NCBI RefSeq assembly: GCF_037658235.1
Contig: NZ_JBBJLN010000004.1
Coordinates: forward strand, 244,956-308,955
Source of the DNA: Yunchengibacter salinarum
Lineage (GTDB): Bacteria; Pseudomonadota; Alphaproteobacteria; Sphingomonadales; Kordiimonadaceae
Direction: 5' to 3'
DNA length: 64,000 bases
The notes below the pieces were generated by a model that ran no database searches, had not been told where the DNA came from, and saw nothing but the letters and a program-made list of their open reading frames with translations. The first letter of the stretch is position 1. The number at the start of each line of letters is the position of its first letter. A program made the translations under genes and the position numbers. Of the stretch, positions 43,659 through 52,529 are shown piece after piece.

Positions 43659-45263
43659 CTAAATGGGCAGTTTCTGGGGGCGTGACCGGCGCAACCAAAG
43701 CGCCAGGATCATGCGGGTGAGCAGGATGGCCGAGAACATGCTGGTGACAATGCCGATCCCCAGCGTGACAGCGAAACCCTGCACCGGTCCCGACCCCATC
43801 ATGTAGAGAATGAAGGCCGCGATGAAGGTGGTGATATTGGCATCGATAATGGTGGAAAACGCCTGACCATAGCCCTGCTCCATGGCGGGGAAAGGCTTGC
43901 GGCCCGCGTCCTGCTCTTCCCGGATGCGCTCGAAGATCAGCACATTGGCATCCACCGCCATGCCCATGGTCAGCACGATACCGGCAATGCCCGGCAGTGT
44001 CAGGGTCGCCTGAAACAGGCTGAGCGCCCCGGCAATCAGAATCAGATTAATGATCAGCGCCGTATTGGCGGCAAGACCGAAACGGCCATAGCTCATGGTC
44101 ATGAACACGATCACCGCGACAAAGCCGATCATGGAGGCAATCTTGCCCGCCCTGATCGAGTCCGCGCCCAGGTCCGGGCCCACCGTGCGCTGCTCCAGCA
44201 CGCTGAGCGGCACCGGAAGCGAGCCCGCCCGCAGCATGGTGGACAGGCGCTGAGCTTCCTCGATAGTGAAATTGCCGGTGATGATACCGCTGCCGCCCAC
44301 GATCGGGCTGCGGATCACCGGTGCGGAAATGATCTTTTCATCCAGGACGATGGCAAAGGGCCGCCCCACATTATTGCGGGTATGGCGGGCAAATTTGCGC
44401 GACCCGCCCGCATCAAAGGAAAAGGAGACGGCGGGTTGGCCGTTTTCGTCATAGGTGGCCTTGGCATCCGTCAATTCCTCGCCGGACACGATGACCCGCT
44501 TGCGGATCACCTGAACGCCGCCGGACTCGCTGGGCAGGGCCTTCTGGCTGGGCCGCAGGCGACCGCGGGCCACATCCTGCTGGCTCACATCGGTCACCAC
44601 GTCATGAAAGGTGAGCTTGGCCGTGGTCTGAATCAGCTTCAGAAGCGCATCGGGATCGTCCGCGCCAGGCACCTGCAAAATGATGCGCCGATCACCCTGG
44701 GGTTGAAGCGTAATCTCCCGCGTGCCTTCCGGGTCGATCCGCTTGCGCACCACTTCCATGGCGCGCTGAACGGCATCCCGCTGCTCGGTCTCGATCCCCT
44801 CTTCGGTGAGGGTCAGCGTGAACTGTGTGCCGTCCTGGCTGAGCCGAACCGTGCGCACACCGCCGCCCATAAAGCCCTGGCTCGATGCGGCGGTAAGCCG
44901 CGTCAACGGCGCCAGTTCTTCTTCTGCCTTGGCGATCTGCTCTTCACGGGTCACTTCAAACCTGACGCTGCGCCCCTCAATCCGCACACGGCGAAAATTG
45001 AGCCCGCGCACATCGCGCCGGATATCCCGCACCTGACCCGCCAGATTTTCCAGCCGGGAGGCGATCACATCCTCCGTATCGGCCTCCAACAGCAGGTGAA
45101 CGCCGCCCCTTAGGTCCAGGCCCAGATTGAGCGTGCTGTCGGGCATGGCATCAGGCAACGCGTCGCGCTGCTCCTCACTGAGGAAATTGGGCAGCGCCAG
45201 CAAAAAGCCAAGCAGACACACCCCCACGATCAGAATGACTTTCCAGCGGGGAAAATCCAGCAT
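43659..45263 (-). CDS. secD: Protein translocase subunit SecD
   Basis: Membrane subunit that pulls translocating proteins out on the periplasmic side. The 534-residue protein has an N-terminal membrane segment, the LGLDLRGGVHLLLEAD signature, a large periplasmic domain with PGADDPDALLKLI, and C-terminal membrane segments with MAVDANVLIFERIREE. Length and order match E. coli-type SecD with a short periplasmic head. It lies 54 bp after yajC and 18 bp before secF. Confidence 0.97.
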   Translation of the reverse strand: MLDFPRWKVILIVGVCLLGFLLALPNFLSEEQRDALPDAMPDSTLNLGLDLRGGVHLLLEADTEDVIASRLENLAGQVRDIRRDVRGLNFRRVRIEGRSVRFEVTREEQIAKAEEELAPLTRLTAASSQGFMGGGVRTVRLSQDGTQFTLTLTEEGIETEQRDAVQRAMEVVRKRIDPEGTREITLQPQGDRRIILQVPGADDPDALLKLIQTTAKLTFHDVVTDVSQQDVARGRLRPSQKALPSESGGVQVIRKRVIVSGEELTDAKATYDENGQPAVSFSFDAGGSRKFARHTRNNVGRPFAIVLDEKIISAPVIRSPIVGGSGIITGNFTIEEAQRLSTMLRAGSLPVPLSVLEQRTVGPDLGADSIRAGKIASMIGFVAVIVFMTMSYGRFGLAANTALIINLILIAGALSLFQATLTLPGIAGIVLTMGMAVDANVLIFERIREEQDAGRKPFPAMEQGYGQAFSTIIDANITTFIAAFILYMMGSGPVQGFAVTLGIGIVTSMFSAILLTRMILALWLRRSRPQKLPI

Positions 45264-45317
45264 GGCAGGGCCTTTTCATTCTTGTCATGAACAAAACGCG
45301 GCGATGCCGCGCCGAGA

Positions 45318-45698
45318 TCAGGAAGCGGACTTTTCGTCCTTGTCGTCGTCTTTCTTGTTGTCCGCCGGTGCCGGTTCGGACTTGGACCGCACATCCTGCA
45401 ACGTGGACCTGATCACGCGCACGCGCACGCCATCCGCCAGATCCACTTCAAGCTCGCCATCGTCCTTCACGCGGGCCACCTTGCCCACAAGGCCGCCGCC
45501 AGTGACCACGGTGTCACCGCGCTGAACCGCTTCCACCATGCGGCGATGTTCCTTCATCCGCTTGGATTGCGGGCGGATCACCAGGAACCAGAAGATCACC
45601 ACGATCAGGATAATGGGCAGGAACCCCATCAGGCCGCCGCCCGCCGGGGCGGCCGCGTCGCCACTGGCCTGCGCCAGCACGGGAGAGGAAAACAGCAT
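45318..45698 (-). CDS. yajC: Preprotein translocase accessory subunit YajC
   Basis: Small membrane protein that joins SecD and SecF. The ATG at 45698 has AAGGAG 5 nt upstream; a GTG two codons earlier falls inside that site. The 126-residue product has one membrane segment (GFLPIILIVVIFWFLVIRP) and the conserved RPQSKRMKEHRRMV motif. It ends in a Lys/Asp-rich tail. It is first of yajC-secD-secF, with a good promoter candidate upstream. Confidence 0.96.
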   Translation of the reverse strand: MLFSSPVLAQASGDAAAPAGGGLMGFLPIILIVVIFWFLVIRPQSKRMKEHRRMVEAVQRGDTVVTGGGLVGKVARVKDDGELEVDLADGVRVRVIRSTLQDVRSKSEPAPADNKKDDDKDEKSAS

Positions 45699-45773
45699 GG
45701 TCACTCCTTGTCATCATGGCGCGGTGCGCCGTCATTGGGGCCGCGGCGCCGAACGCGCCGATCCTTTGCGCGG

Positions 45774-45801
45774 ACTATACGCACGCTGCCATTAAATGCA
45801 A
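45774..45801 (-). promoter_or_regulatory. Promoter candidate for yajC-secD-secF
   Basis: On the minus strand TTGCAT and TATAGT (five of six matches) are 16 bp apart, placing the start of transcription about 70 nt before yajC. It sits in the 228-bp gap that separates yajC from the LysM/M23 gene. Confidence 0.5.
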
Positions 45802-45926
45802 CAGCCCCGCCGCCGGGCGTCAAGCCCGAACAGGTGCCGGCGCCCTTCAAGAACGATCAGATGGGGACTGTCACATTCCGATGCAACCCCCACCGGCCCC
45901 ACGCACCGACAAAAGCCTGCCCGCCA

Positions 45927-46979
45927 TCACCGCTGCGCCGTCTGGCGGCCCAGATGGCGCAAGGGGTCCAGCGCCTGTCGGCCCTTGCGGATTTCGAAAT
46001 GAAGCTGCGGGCGGGAAACGCCGCCGGTATCCCCCACGCGCGCCACCGGCTCGCCTTTCTTCACGGTCTGCCCTTCCCTTACCAGCAGGCGCTCATTATG
46101 GGCATAGGCAGTGATCCAGCCGCCGCTGTGCTTGATCAGCAGCAGATTGCCATATCCCTTGAGCGCATCGGAGGCATAGACCACCACGCCCGCCTCTGCG
46201 GCACGCACCGGGGCACCGCGATCCGCCAGAATATTGATGCCGTCATTATGGCGCCCGCCCTTTTTCGGCCCATAGCGCGAGGCCACCGCCCCCTTGACCG
46301 GCCAGGCAAAGCGGCTGCCGGTGCGCGGCGGCGGCTTGGGCGTGGATTTCTTCTGTGTTCGCTGTGCGGTGCGTCGGCTGGTGGCGCTCGACTTGCTGCG
46401 CGCGGCGCTGCCGCTGTCCGCCACCTGTGAACGCGCACCGCCAGGTAGGCGCAGCTTCTGGCCGATTTCCAGCGTATAAGGCGGGCCGATACCGTTTTCC
46501 TGCATCAGTTCGGACACGGTCACGTCATAGCGCCGGGAAATGGAATAGCCTGTTTCCCCCTTTTTCACCACATGCACCTTGGCGGTGGGCAGGCTCAGGC
46601 GGTCCCCCACCATCAATGTGTAGGGCGGCGACAGATCATTGGCCCGGATCAGCCGTTGCAGCGACACGCCATACTGCCGCGACAGACCATAAAGCGTATC
46701 GCCCTTTTCCACCTTGATCGCGCCGCCACTACTGGCGCGGGCGCTGGCCTGAGCGCGGGAACGGCTTGGCTTCCACTTCGGAAAGGGCACGGGAATGGGG
46801 GAGTTGCGCACCTGATGGACCGGCTGGATATCCGCCGGATTGATGGGGCCGCCACCACATGCGGCCAGCATCAGGGCCGCCGCCAATGCCAGCAGCCCCC
46901 CCGGCAAGGCCGAGGGTCGCTTGGGCCGACCGGGCTTGGGGTGCCCGGCACCGACCATCTGGACGGGCGCACGCATCAT
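45927..46979 (-). CDS. LysM/LytM lipoprotein, probable amidase activator (NlpD/DipM-like)
   Basis: Envelope protein with a lipobox (LMLAAC, lipidated Cys41), two LysM domains (about 88-132 and 135-179) and a C-terminal LytM domain. The metal site is broken. Where active M23 enzymes have HxxxD this protein has HNDGIN (Asn249 at the ligand place), and the HxH motif reads QLHFE. It is thus very likely a non-catalytic activator of a cell-wall amidase, like E. coli NlpD or Caulobacter DipM. It lies 55 bp after surE, the same neighbour as nlpD in E. coli, which supports the call. Confidence 0.9.
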   Translation of the reverse strand: MMRAPVQMVGAGHPKPGRPKRPSALPGGLLALAAALMLAACGGGPINPADIQPVHQVRNSPIPVPFPKWKPSRSRAQASARASSGGAIKVEKGDTLYGLSRQYGVSLQRLIRANDLSPPYTLMVGDRLSLPTAKVHVVKKGETGYSISRRYDVTVSELMQENGIGPPYTLEIGQKLRLPGGARSQVADSGSAARSKSSATSRRTAQRTQKKSTPKPPPRTGSRFAWPVKGAVASRYGPKKGGRHNDGINILADRGAPVRAAEAGVVVYASDALKGYGNLLLIKHSGGWITAYAHNERLLVREGQTVKKGEPVARVGDTGGVSRPQLHFEIRKGRQALDPLRHLGRQTAQR

Positions 46980-47034
46980 GGCCCATTGATAGCGGCCCGC
47001 AGGCCCACGGGCAAGCGCCCGCGAGCGCGCTCCG

Positions 47035-47826
47035 TCAGTCCCGCAGCGCGGGATCGTTCGCCAGATGCTCCGCCAGGGCGCGGCGGGTCTGATGGTGGGT
47101 CAGGTCCATATGCAGCGGCGTTACGGAAATCCGCTTTTCGCGGGCTGCTTTCAGGTCCGTCTCATGGCCGGGCATTCCTACTTCGCGCCCCAGCCCGAAC
47201 CAGTAATAGGTGAAGCCCCGCGGGTCCGTGCGCTCCTCGATATTGTTGGAATTGATCTCCCGGCGCCCCTGCTCCGTCACCTGGATGCCGGCCACCTCTT
47301 CGGGCGGAAAGGCGGGGAAATTCACATTCATCAGCACGCCCTCGTCCCAGTGCGCCTCGATCAGCGACTGAATGACCTTTGGCGCCATGGTTTCCGCCGT
47401 TTCCCAGCGGGTCTTCTGACCGGGCCGGATGCACTGGCTCAGCGCAATGGCCGGAATACCCGCCAAGGTGGCCTCCATGGCCACGCTCACCGTGCCCGAA
47501 TAGGTGATATCCTCGCCCAGATTGCCGCCGCGATTGATGCCGGACAGCACCAGGGTCGGCGGGCAGTCCTTCATGATCTTGCCTACCGCCATCATGATAC
47601 AGTCGGTCGGGGTACCCTGCACCGCCCAGCGCTTGGCCGCCACTTCACGGATGCGCAGCGGGTGGGTCAGGGTCAGCGAATGGCCCGCGCCCGACTGCTC
47701 GCTTTCCGGGGCGATGATCCACACATCATCGCTGAACCGCCGGGCGATCTTTTCCAGCAATGCGATGCCGGGCGCGTTGATCCCGTCATCGTTACACACA
47801 AGAATACGCTTGGGAGACACTGACAT
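47035..47826 (-). CDS. surE: 5'/3'-nucleotidase SurE
   Basis: Metal-dependent phosphatase that hydrolyses nucleoside monophosphates. I chose the ATG at 47826 (MSVSPKRILVCNDDG) because AAAGGA lies 5 nt upstream, giving 263 residues; the frame is open ten codons earlier. Metal and substrate residues are visible in CNDDGINAPGI, ESEQSGAGHSLT and SGINRGGNLGEDITYSGTV. It lies between serS and the LysM/M23 lipoprotein gene. Confidence 0.96.
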   Translation of the reverse strand: MSVSPKRILVCNDDGINAPGIALLEKIARRFSDDVWIIAPESEQSGAGHSLTLTHPLRIREVAAKRWAVQGTPTDCIMMAVGKIMKDCPPTLVLSGINRGGNLGEDITYSGTVSVAMEATLAGIPAIALSQCIRPGQKTRWETAETMAPKVIQSLIEAHWDEGVLMNVNFPAFPPEEVAGIQVTEQGRREINSNNIEERTDPRGFTYYWFGLGREVGMPGHETDLKAAREKRISVTPLHMDLTHHQTRRALAEHLANDPALRD

Positions 47827-47889
47827 GTCAGTCCTTTCGTCCAGCAGGAGAAGCAAAGGGCACGGGTGGCAAAAGCGGCTGGCGACCGG

Positions 47890-49164
47890 TCAGCCGATCA
47901 TCTCGATTCCGCCCATATAGGGGCGGAGCGCCTCAGGCACGCGAACCCGGCCATCATTGGTCTGATAGTTTTCCATCACCGCGATGAGCGTGCGCCCCAC
48001 CGCCAGGCCGGAGCCGTTCAGCGTATGCACGAAGCGGGTCTTTTTCTCGCCTTTCGGGCGGGTACGCAGATTCATCCGGCGGGCCTGAAAGTCACCACAC
48101 CAGGAACAGCTCGAAATCTCCCGGTAGCGGCCCTGACCCGGCAACCAGACCTCAAGATCATAGGTGCGGCGCGCGGCAAAGCCGATATCCCCGGCGCACA
48201 GCTTGACCACCCGATAGGGCAGCCCCAGCTTTTGCAGCACGGATTCCGCCGCCGCCGTCTTGCGCTCCAGTTCCGCTTCGCCGTCTTCCGGCGTGGTAAG
48301 AGAGACAAGCTCCACCTTGGAAAACTGATGTTGGCGGATCATGCCGCGCGTATCCCGGCCAGCGGCCCCCGCCTCAGACCGGAAACAGGGCGTCAGCGCG
48401 GTAAAGCGCCTGGGCAGGGCCTCCTCCGGTACGATTTCCCCCGCATGGAGATTGGTCAGCGTCACTTCCGCCGTGGGGATCAGCCATTGGCCCTCCTCCG
48501 TGCGGTACAGATCATCGGTGAATTTGGGCAACTGGCCGGTGCCGATCAAGGGATCGTCCCGCACCAGAACCGGTGTCTGCACTTCCTCATAGCCGTTTTC
48601 GGACAGTTGCAGGTCCAGCATGAACTGGCCGATGGCCCGTTCCAGCCGGGCGAGCGGGCCGGTAAGCACCACAAAGCGGGAGCCCGACAGCTTCGCCGCC
48701 CGGTCAAAATCCATATGGCCCAGCGCCTCGCCCAGGGCGAAATGCTCTTGCGGCTCGAAATCGAAGGCGGGCGGCTCTCCCCAGCCGCGCACTTCCTCAT
48801 TATCGTCCTCATCGGCGCCGTCCGGCACGTCGTCCGCGATCCAGTTGGGCAGCGCCAGCAGCCGGGCGGACAGATCCTCATCCAAACGGGCCACCTGACC
48901 GTCAATCTCCGACAGCCGTTTTTTCAGGGTCGACACTTCCTCGATCAGGGCCTGGGCGCCGGCCTCATCCCCGCTGGCCTTGGCCTTTCCGATGGCCTTG
49001 GAGGCTTCGTTGCGGCGAGCCTGCGCTTCCTGTTGTTCGGTCATCAGGGCGCGGCGCTCCCGGTCCAGCGACAGCAGGGTCTGGGCAGCGGGTGCCGCAC
49101 CCCGGCGCTCAAGGGCCGTGTCAAAGGCTTCGGGATTGTCACGAACGGCTTTCAGGTCAAACAT
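47890..49164 (-). CDS. serS: Seryl-tRNA synthetase
   Basis: Class II synthetase that charges tRNA-Ser and supplies Ser-tRNA for selenocysteine where that exists. The 424-residue protein has the N-terminal coiled-coil arm that grips the tRNA (about 25-110, rich in Glu, Arg and Ala). The class II core follows, with motif 2 around FRSEAGAAGRDTRGM.RQHQF and motif 3 ending in SGLAVGRTLIA. It is 42 bp downstream of tatC. Confidence 0.97.
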   Translation of the reverse strand: MFDLKAVRDNPEAFDTALERRGAAPAAQTLLSLDRERRALMTEQQEAQARRNEASKAIGKAKASGDEAGAQALIEEVSTLKKRLSEIDGQVARLDEDLSARLLALPNWIADDVPDGADEDDNEEVRGWGEPPAFDFEPQEHFALGEALGHMDFDRAAKLSGSRFVVLTGPLARLERAIGQFMLDLQLSENGYEEVQTPVLVRDDPLIGTGQLPKFTDDLYRTEEGQWLIPTAEVTLTNLHAGEIVPEEALPRRFTALTPCFRSEAGAAGRDTRGMIRQHQFSKVELVSLTTPEDGEAELERKTAAAESVLQKLGLPYRVVKLCAGDIGFAARRTYDLEVWLPGQGRYREISSCSWCGDFQARRMNLRTRPKGEKKTRFVHTLNGSGLAVGRTLIAVMENYQTNDGRVRVPEALRPYMGGIEMIG

Positions 49165-49206
49165 CAGGGCCTCATACCACTGGCAGGATCACGGATCTGA
49201 ACGATG

Positions 49207-50061
49207 TCAGGCGCTGTCCGCATTCTCGCGGGCGGCGCTGCGGCGCTCATGGGCCGCAATCAGAAAGATGGACAGCTCATACAAGAGCAGCACCGGGATG
49301 CCAAGGGCGATCTGGCTCACCGGGTCAGGCGGGGTCAGCAGCGCGGCCATCAGAAAGGTAACCACAATGGCATAACGCCGCTTTTCCCTGAGCCCCTGCG
49401 CCGTCACAAGACCGGCACGCCCCATCAGGGTCAGCGCCACCGGCATCAGAAAGGCGAGTCCGAAAGCGAACACCATCTGCATGATCAGCCCCAGATATTC
49501 GCTGACCCGCGCTTCCGCTTCAACACGCACGCCACCGCCCGCGCCGGACTCCTCGAAGCTCAGCAGAAATTCCCACGCCCAGGGGATGACCACGAAATAG
49601 GCCAGCGCCGCGCCGGACGCAAACAACACCGGTGTCGCCACCAGAAAGGGGCGAAACGCCTTTTTCTCGTGGGAATAGAGCCCCGGCGCCACGAATTTCC
49701 ATATCTGGGTGGCCAGCAGCGGAAACGTGACCATAAATGCGGCATAAAGCGCCACCTTCAGATTCACGACGAATTTTTCCATCAGGCCGGTGAAAATCAT
49801 CCGCACCGACTCCGGGTCCGGGTGCACGGCCACATAGGGCCGGGCGAGAATCTGGAACAGTTCACTGGCAAAGCCGAAAGCGATCACAAAGGCGATGCCC
49901 ATGCCGATCAATACCCGGATCAACCGCGTGCGCAGCTCCACCAGATGGCTGAGCAGCGGCGCGCGGCTCGCCTCGATTCCGCCCTCATCGTCCGGCAGGA
50001 AGTCCGGCCCTGACGGCATGTCGTCATTCCCGGAAGAAAATTTCATCGGGCCACCGGTCAT
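49207..50061 (-). CDS. tatC: Twin-arginine translocase subunit TatC
   Basis: Core membrane receptor for twin-arginine signal peptides. The 284-residue protein has six predicted membrane segments and the conserved N-terminal SHLVELRTRLIR. The glutamate-containing first periplasmic loop and the motif PDPVSQIALGIPVLLLYELSI are present. The start overlaps tatB by ATGA and has GGAGG 7 nt upstream. The N-terminus is extended by about 25 acidic residues. Confidence 0.97.
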   Translation of the reverse strand: MTGGPMKFSSGNDDMPSGPDFLPDDEGGIEASRAPLLSHLVELRTRLIRVLIGMGIAFVIAFGFASELFQILARPYVAVHPDPESVRMIFTGLMEKFVVNLKVALYAAFMVTFPLLATQIWKFVAPGLYSHEKKAFRPFLVATPVLFASGAALAYFVVIPWAWEFLLSFEESGAGGGVRVEAEARVSEYLGLIMQMVFAFGLAFLMPVALTLMGRAGLVTAQGLREKRRYAIVVTFLMAALLTPPDPVSQIALGIPVLLLYELSIFLIAAHERRSAARENADSA

Positions 50062-50441
50062 GAGCGGCCCTCCCCGCCATCGCCATCCGTGCCGCCGGGG
50101 GAGCCATCCTCATTGGCCAGCACCACGCCGTCATCATTGGCGCCCACCGGCACGTCGCCGTTGCGGCCTTCCTTGCGGGACATGATGTGCTCGGTGATCT
50201 CGAAAGGGTCCATGCCGGGCTTCAAGCCTTCCCGGTCCCGCTCTTCGCGGAAGGGGTCGGCTTCCCGCTCCACCTCGTCGGCCAGATCATCCAGCGCCCG
50301 GCGAAAATCCGCCGTCAACCGGCGCCCCTTGCGCATCAGGCCGCCCGCCGCGCGCAGCAGTCGCGGCAGTTCCTTTGGCCCCACCACCACCAGGGCCAGC
50401 ACCGCCACCACCAGCAATTCCATTGTGCCGAGATCAAACAT
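50058..50441 (-). CDS. tatB: Twin-arginine translocase subunit TatB
   Basis: Partner of TatC in the substrate-receptor complex. The 127-residue protein has the single membrane helix MELLVVAVLALVVVGPKELP with the family Gly-Pro hinge, an amphipathic helix (RLLRAAGGLMRKGRRL), and a long polar tail ending in a Gly/Asp-rich stretch. It overlaps tatC by 4 bp and lies 54 bp after tatA. Confidence 0.94.
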   Translation of the reverse strand: MFDLGTMELLVVAVLALVVVGPKELPRLLRAAGGLMRKGRRLTADFRRALDDLADEVEREADPFREERDREGLKPGMDPFEITEHIMSRKEGRNGDVPVGANDDGVVLANEDGSPGGTDGDGGEGRS

Positions 50442-50495
50442 GATATGCCGCCGGGGCTGGCTGCAACGGCGCCCGCGAGCGCCGAAAGCCGGTTA

Positions 50496-50786
50496 TCAGG
50501 ATTTCCCGTCGCCGTTGGCCCCGGTTTTTTCAGAGGCTTTTTCAGGGTCTTTTTTCGGGGCCTTCACGGCCTCCCCCTCAATGGTCCCGTGGGAGTCGAT
50601 GGCTCTGGGCGTCCCCGTGCCGTCCTGATTGGCCGACGTGTCATCATCACCGTCGTCCCTCAGCCCCTTCTTGAAGCTGGTAATGCCCTTGGCCACATCA
50701 CCCATCAGGCTGGAAATCTTGCCCCGACCGAACAGCAGAATCACCAGCAGGGCCACAATGGCCAACTGTATCCAGCTCGGAAACAT
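50496..50786 (-). CDS. tatA: Twin-arginine translocase subunit TatA
   Basis: Forms the size-adjusting pore of the Tat system. The 96-residue protein has the short membrane helix WIQLAIVALLVILLFG, the FGRGKISSL hinge and the amphipathic helix with GDVAKGITSFKKGLRDD. An acidic and lysine-rich tail follows. AAGGAG lies 8 nt before the ATG. It opens tatABC, 106 bp after scpB. Confidence 0.95.
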   Translation of the reverse strand: MFPSWIQLAIVALLVILLFGRGKISSLMGDVAKGITSFKKGLRDDGDDDTSANQDGTGTPRAIDSHGTIEGEAVKAPKKDPEKASEKTGANGDGKS

Positions 50787-50892
50787 GGCGCGCTCTCCTT
50801 GTCATCTAGCGGGCCGTTCACGGCGGCCCTCCACGGCGATGTAGCACGGCGCGGCGGCTTGCAACAGCCCCCTTTTGGCACGGTTTGCCGGG

Positions 50893-51672
50893 TCAGCCGT
50901 CTTCATTGCCACCGTGGCGGAATTCCAGTTCATCCTCACCCACCGGGTCATTCACCGGATCGCGCACGGTCTCCTGCGCCCGGCGCGCATCCCCGGCGGC
51001 GCGTGTGGTGTCCATGATCGCTTCTTCAAGGTCGATCTGGCGACTGTCACTGCCCGCCGCCGCCCCGCCAATGGCGGTCAGGGCGTCCTCCACACTTTCC
51101 AGCAGACCAGCGGCGCGCAGGTCTTCCAGCCCCGGCAGGTCGTTGATGTCATTCAGCGAGAAATGCGCCAGAAAAGCATCCGTGGTGCCGAATGTCATGG
51201 GCCGACCCGGCGTTTTCCGGCGCCCGCGCGGGCGCAGCCAGCCCGCTTCCATCAGCACGTCCAGGCTGCCCTTGCTGGTGGTCACGCCGCGTATCTGTTC
51301 GATCTCCGCACGGGTGACAGGCTGATGATAGGCAATGATCGCCAGCGTCTCCACCGCCGCGCGCGACAGCCTGCGCGGCTCCTCCACCGTCTGGCGCAGA
51401 AGAAAGCCCATGTCCTCGGCGGTGCGGAAAAACCACTTGCCCCCCGCCTGTGCCAGTTCAAATCCGCGGCCTTCATGGTCCGCCCGCACCGAATCCACCA
51501 GCGCCTGCACATCCACCCCGCCCGGCAGGCGCGCGGCGATTTCCGGCAGGCTGAGGGGGCGGTCGGTGGCGAACAGAATGGCCTCCACCATGCGCCGGGC
51601 CTCAAACCAGCGTTCCCGGCTGGTTTCCGGGCCGGGAACGTCCAGGTCAAGTCGGTCGCTGCTGTCGGTCAT
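50893..51672 (-). CDS. scpB: Segregation and condensation protein B
   Basis: Winged-helix subunit that joins ScpA and SMC in the chromosome-condensing complex. The 259-residue protein has two winged-helix units, with the family segments VEAILFATDRPLSLPEIA and LSRAAVETLAIIAYHQPVTR and the GRPMTFGTTDAFL motif. A C-terminal tail of about 60 polar residues follows. The start overlaps scpA by ATGA, and a perfect AGGAGG lies 7 nt upstream. Confidence 0.96.
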   Translation of the reverse strand: MTDSSDRLDLDVPGPETSRERWFEARRMVEAILFATDRPLSLPEIAARLPGGVDVQALVDSVRADHEGRGFELAQAGGKWFFRTAEDMGFLLRQTVEEPRRLSRAAVETLAIIAYHQPVTRAEIEQIRGVTTSKGSLDVLMEAGWLRPRGRRKTPGRPMTFGTTDAFLAHFSLNDINDLPGLEDLRAAGLLESVEDALTAIGGAAAGSDSRQIDLEEAIMDTTRAAGDARRAQETVRDPVNDPVGEDELEFRHGGNEDG

Positions 51673-52529
51673 GTGTCATCCTCCTGCCGGGGGGACGGCG
51701 CCTCCACGGCATCGCGGGCCCGCAGATATAGCGGCCCATAGGTCTCCGTCTGGTTCAGAACCGCCTTGCCCTGCCGGGTCAGCTCCAGGCTGGCGGCAAA
51801 CAGGCTCGCCAGCGCCGAGCGGCGCATTCGCGGATCATCGCCCACGGGGGGCAGGAAACTCATCAGGTCCGACCAGCTATAACGGTCCCCGATCAGGTCG
51901 CGCAGGCGCTCCAGCGCGTCTTCCATGGCATAGACGGGGCGCCGCTCGATCCTGAGCGAACCGCCCTGATGGCGGATCTGATGGTCGCCATAAGCCCGCA
52001 GCAATTCATACAGCGACAGATCATAAATGCCGCGCCGGTCATCCTCCAACCCCTCCGGGGCGCCGCGCATGAACACATCCCGTCCCAGCCGGGCACGCGC
52101 CATCAACCGGGCGCCCACATCGCGCATGGCTTCCAGCCGTTGCAGGCGCAATTGCAGGCGCAGTGCCAGGTCTTCCGCGCTTGGCTCCTCCTCGGTGTCT
52201 TCCTTCGGCAGCAGCAGGCGGGATTTCAAAAAGGCCAGCCAGGCGGCCATCACCAGATAATCGGCGGCCAGTTCCAGCTTCAGGCGCCGGGCGGTATTGA
52301 TGAAATCCAGATACTGTTCCACCAGCGCCAGAATGGAAATGCGCGTCAGATCCACCTTCTGGCTGCGCGCCAGCGTCAGCAGCAGGTCCAGCGGCCCCTC
52401 GAAGCCGTCCAGGTCCAGCACCAGCCGTTCCGGGTCATAGGGGGGCGGCGCCTCCGGCGCTTCCATCCCCGCCTCCCAGAAACCGGCCTGGTCGATGTCG
52501 GGATCGTCCTGTTCGCGTGTATCGCTCAA
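51669..52529 (-). CDS. scpA: Segregation and condensation protein A (kleisin)
   Basis: Kleisin that bridges the SMC dimer. The 286-residue protein contains the N-terminal FEGPLDLLLTLARSQKVDLT segment and the C-terminal winged-helix region. The start codon is TTG at 52529, overlapping the stop of the M50 protease gene as TTGA, with a GGGGG run upstream. It is coupled to scpB at its other end by ATGA. Confidence 0.95.
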   Translation of the reverse strand: MSDTREQDDPDIDQAGFWEAGMEAPEAPPPYDPERLVLDLDGFEGPLDLLLTLARSQKVDLTRISILALVEQYLDFINTARRLKLELAADYLVMAAWLAFLKSRLLLPKEDTEEEPSAEDLALRLQLRLQRLEAMRDVGARLMARARLGRDVFMRGAPEGLEDDRRGIYDLSLYELLRAYGDHQIRHQGGSLRIERRPVYAMEDALERLRDLIGDRYSWSDLMSFLPPVGDDPRMRRSALASLFAASLELTRQGKAVLNQTETYGPLYLRARDAVEAPSPRQEDDT

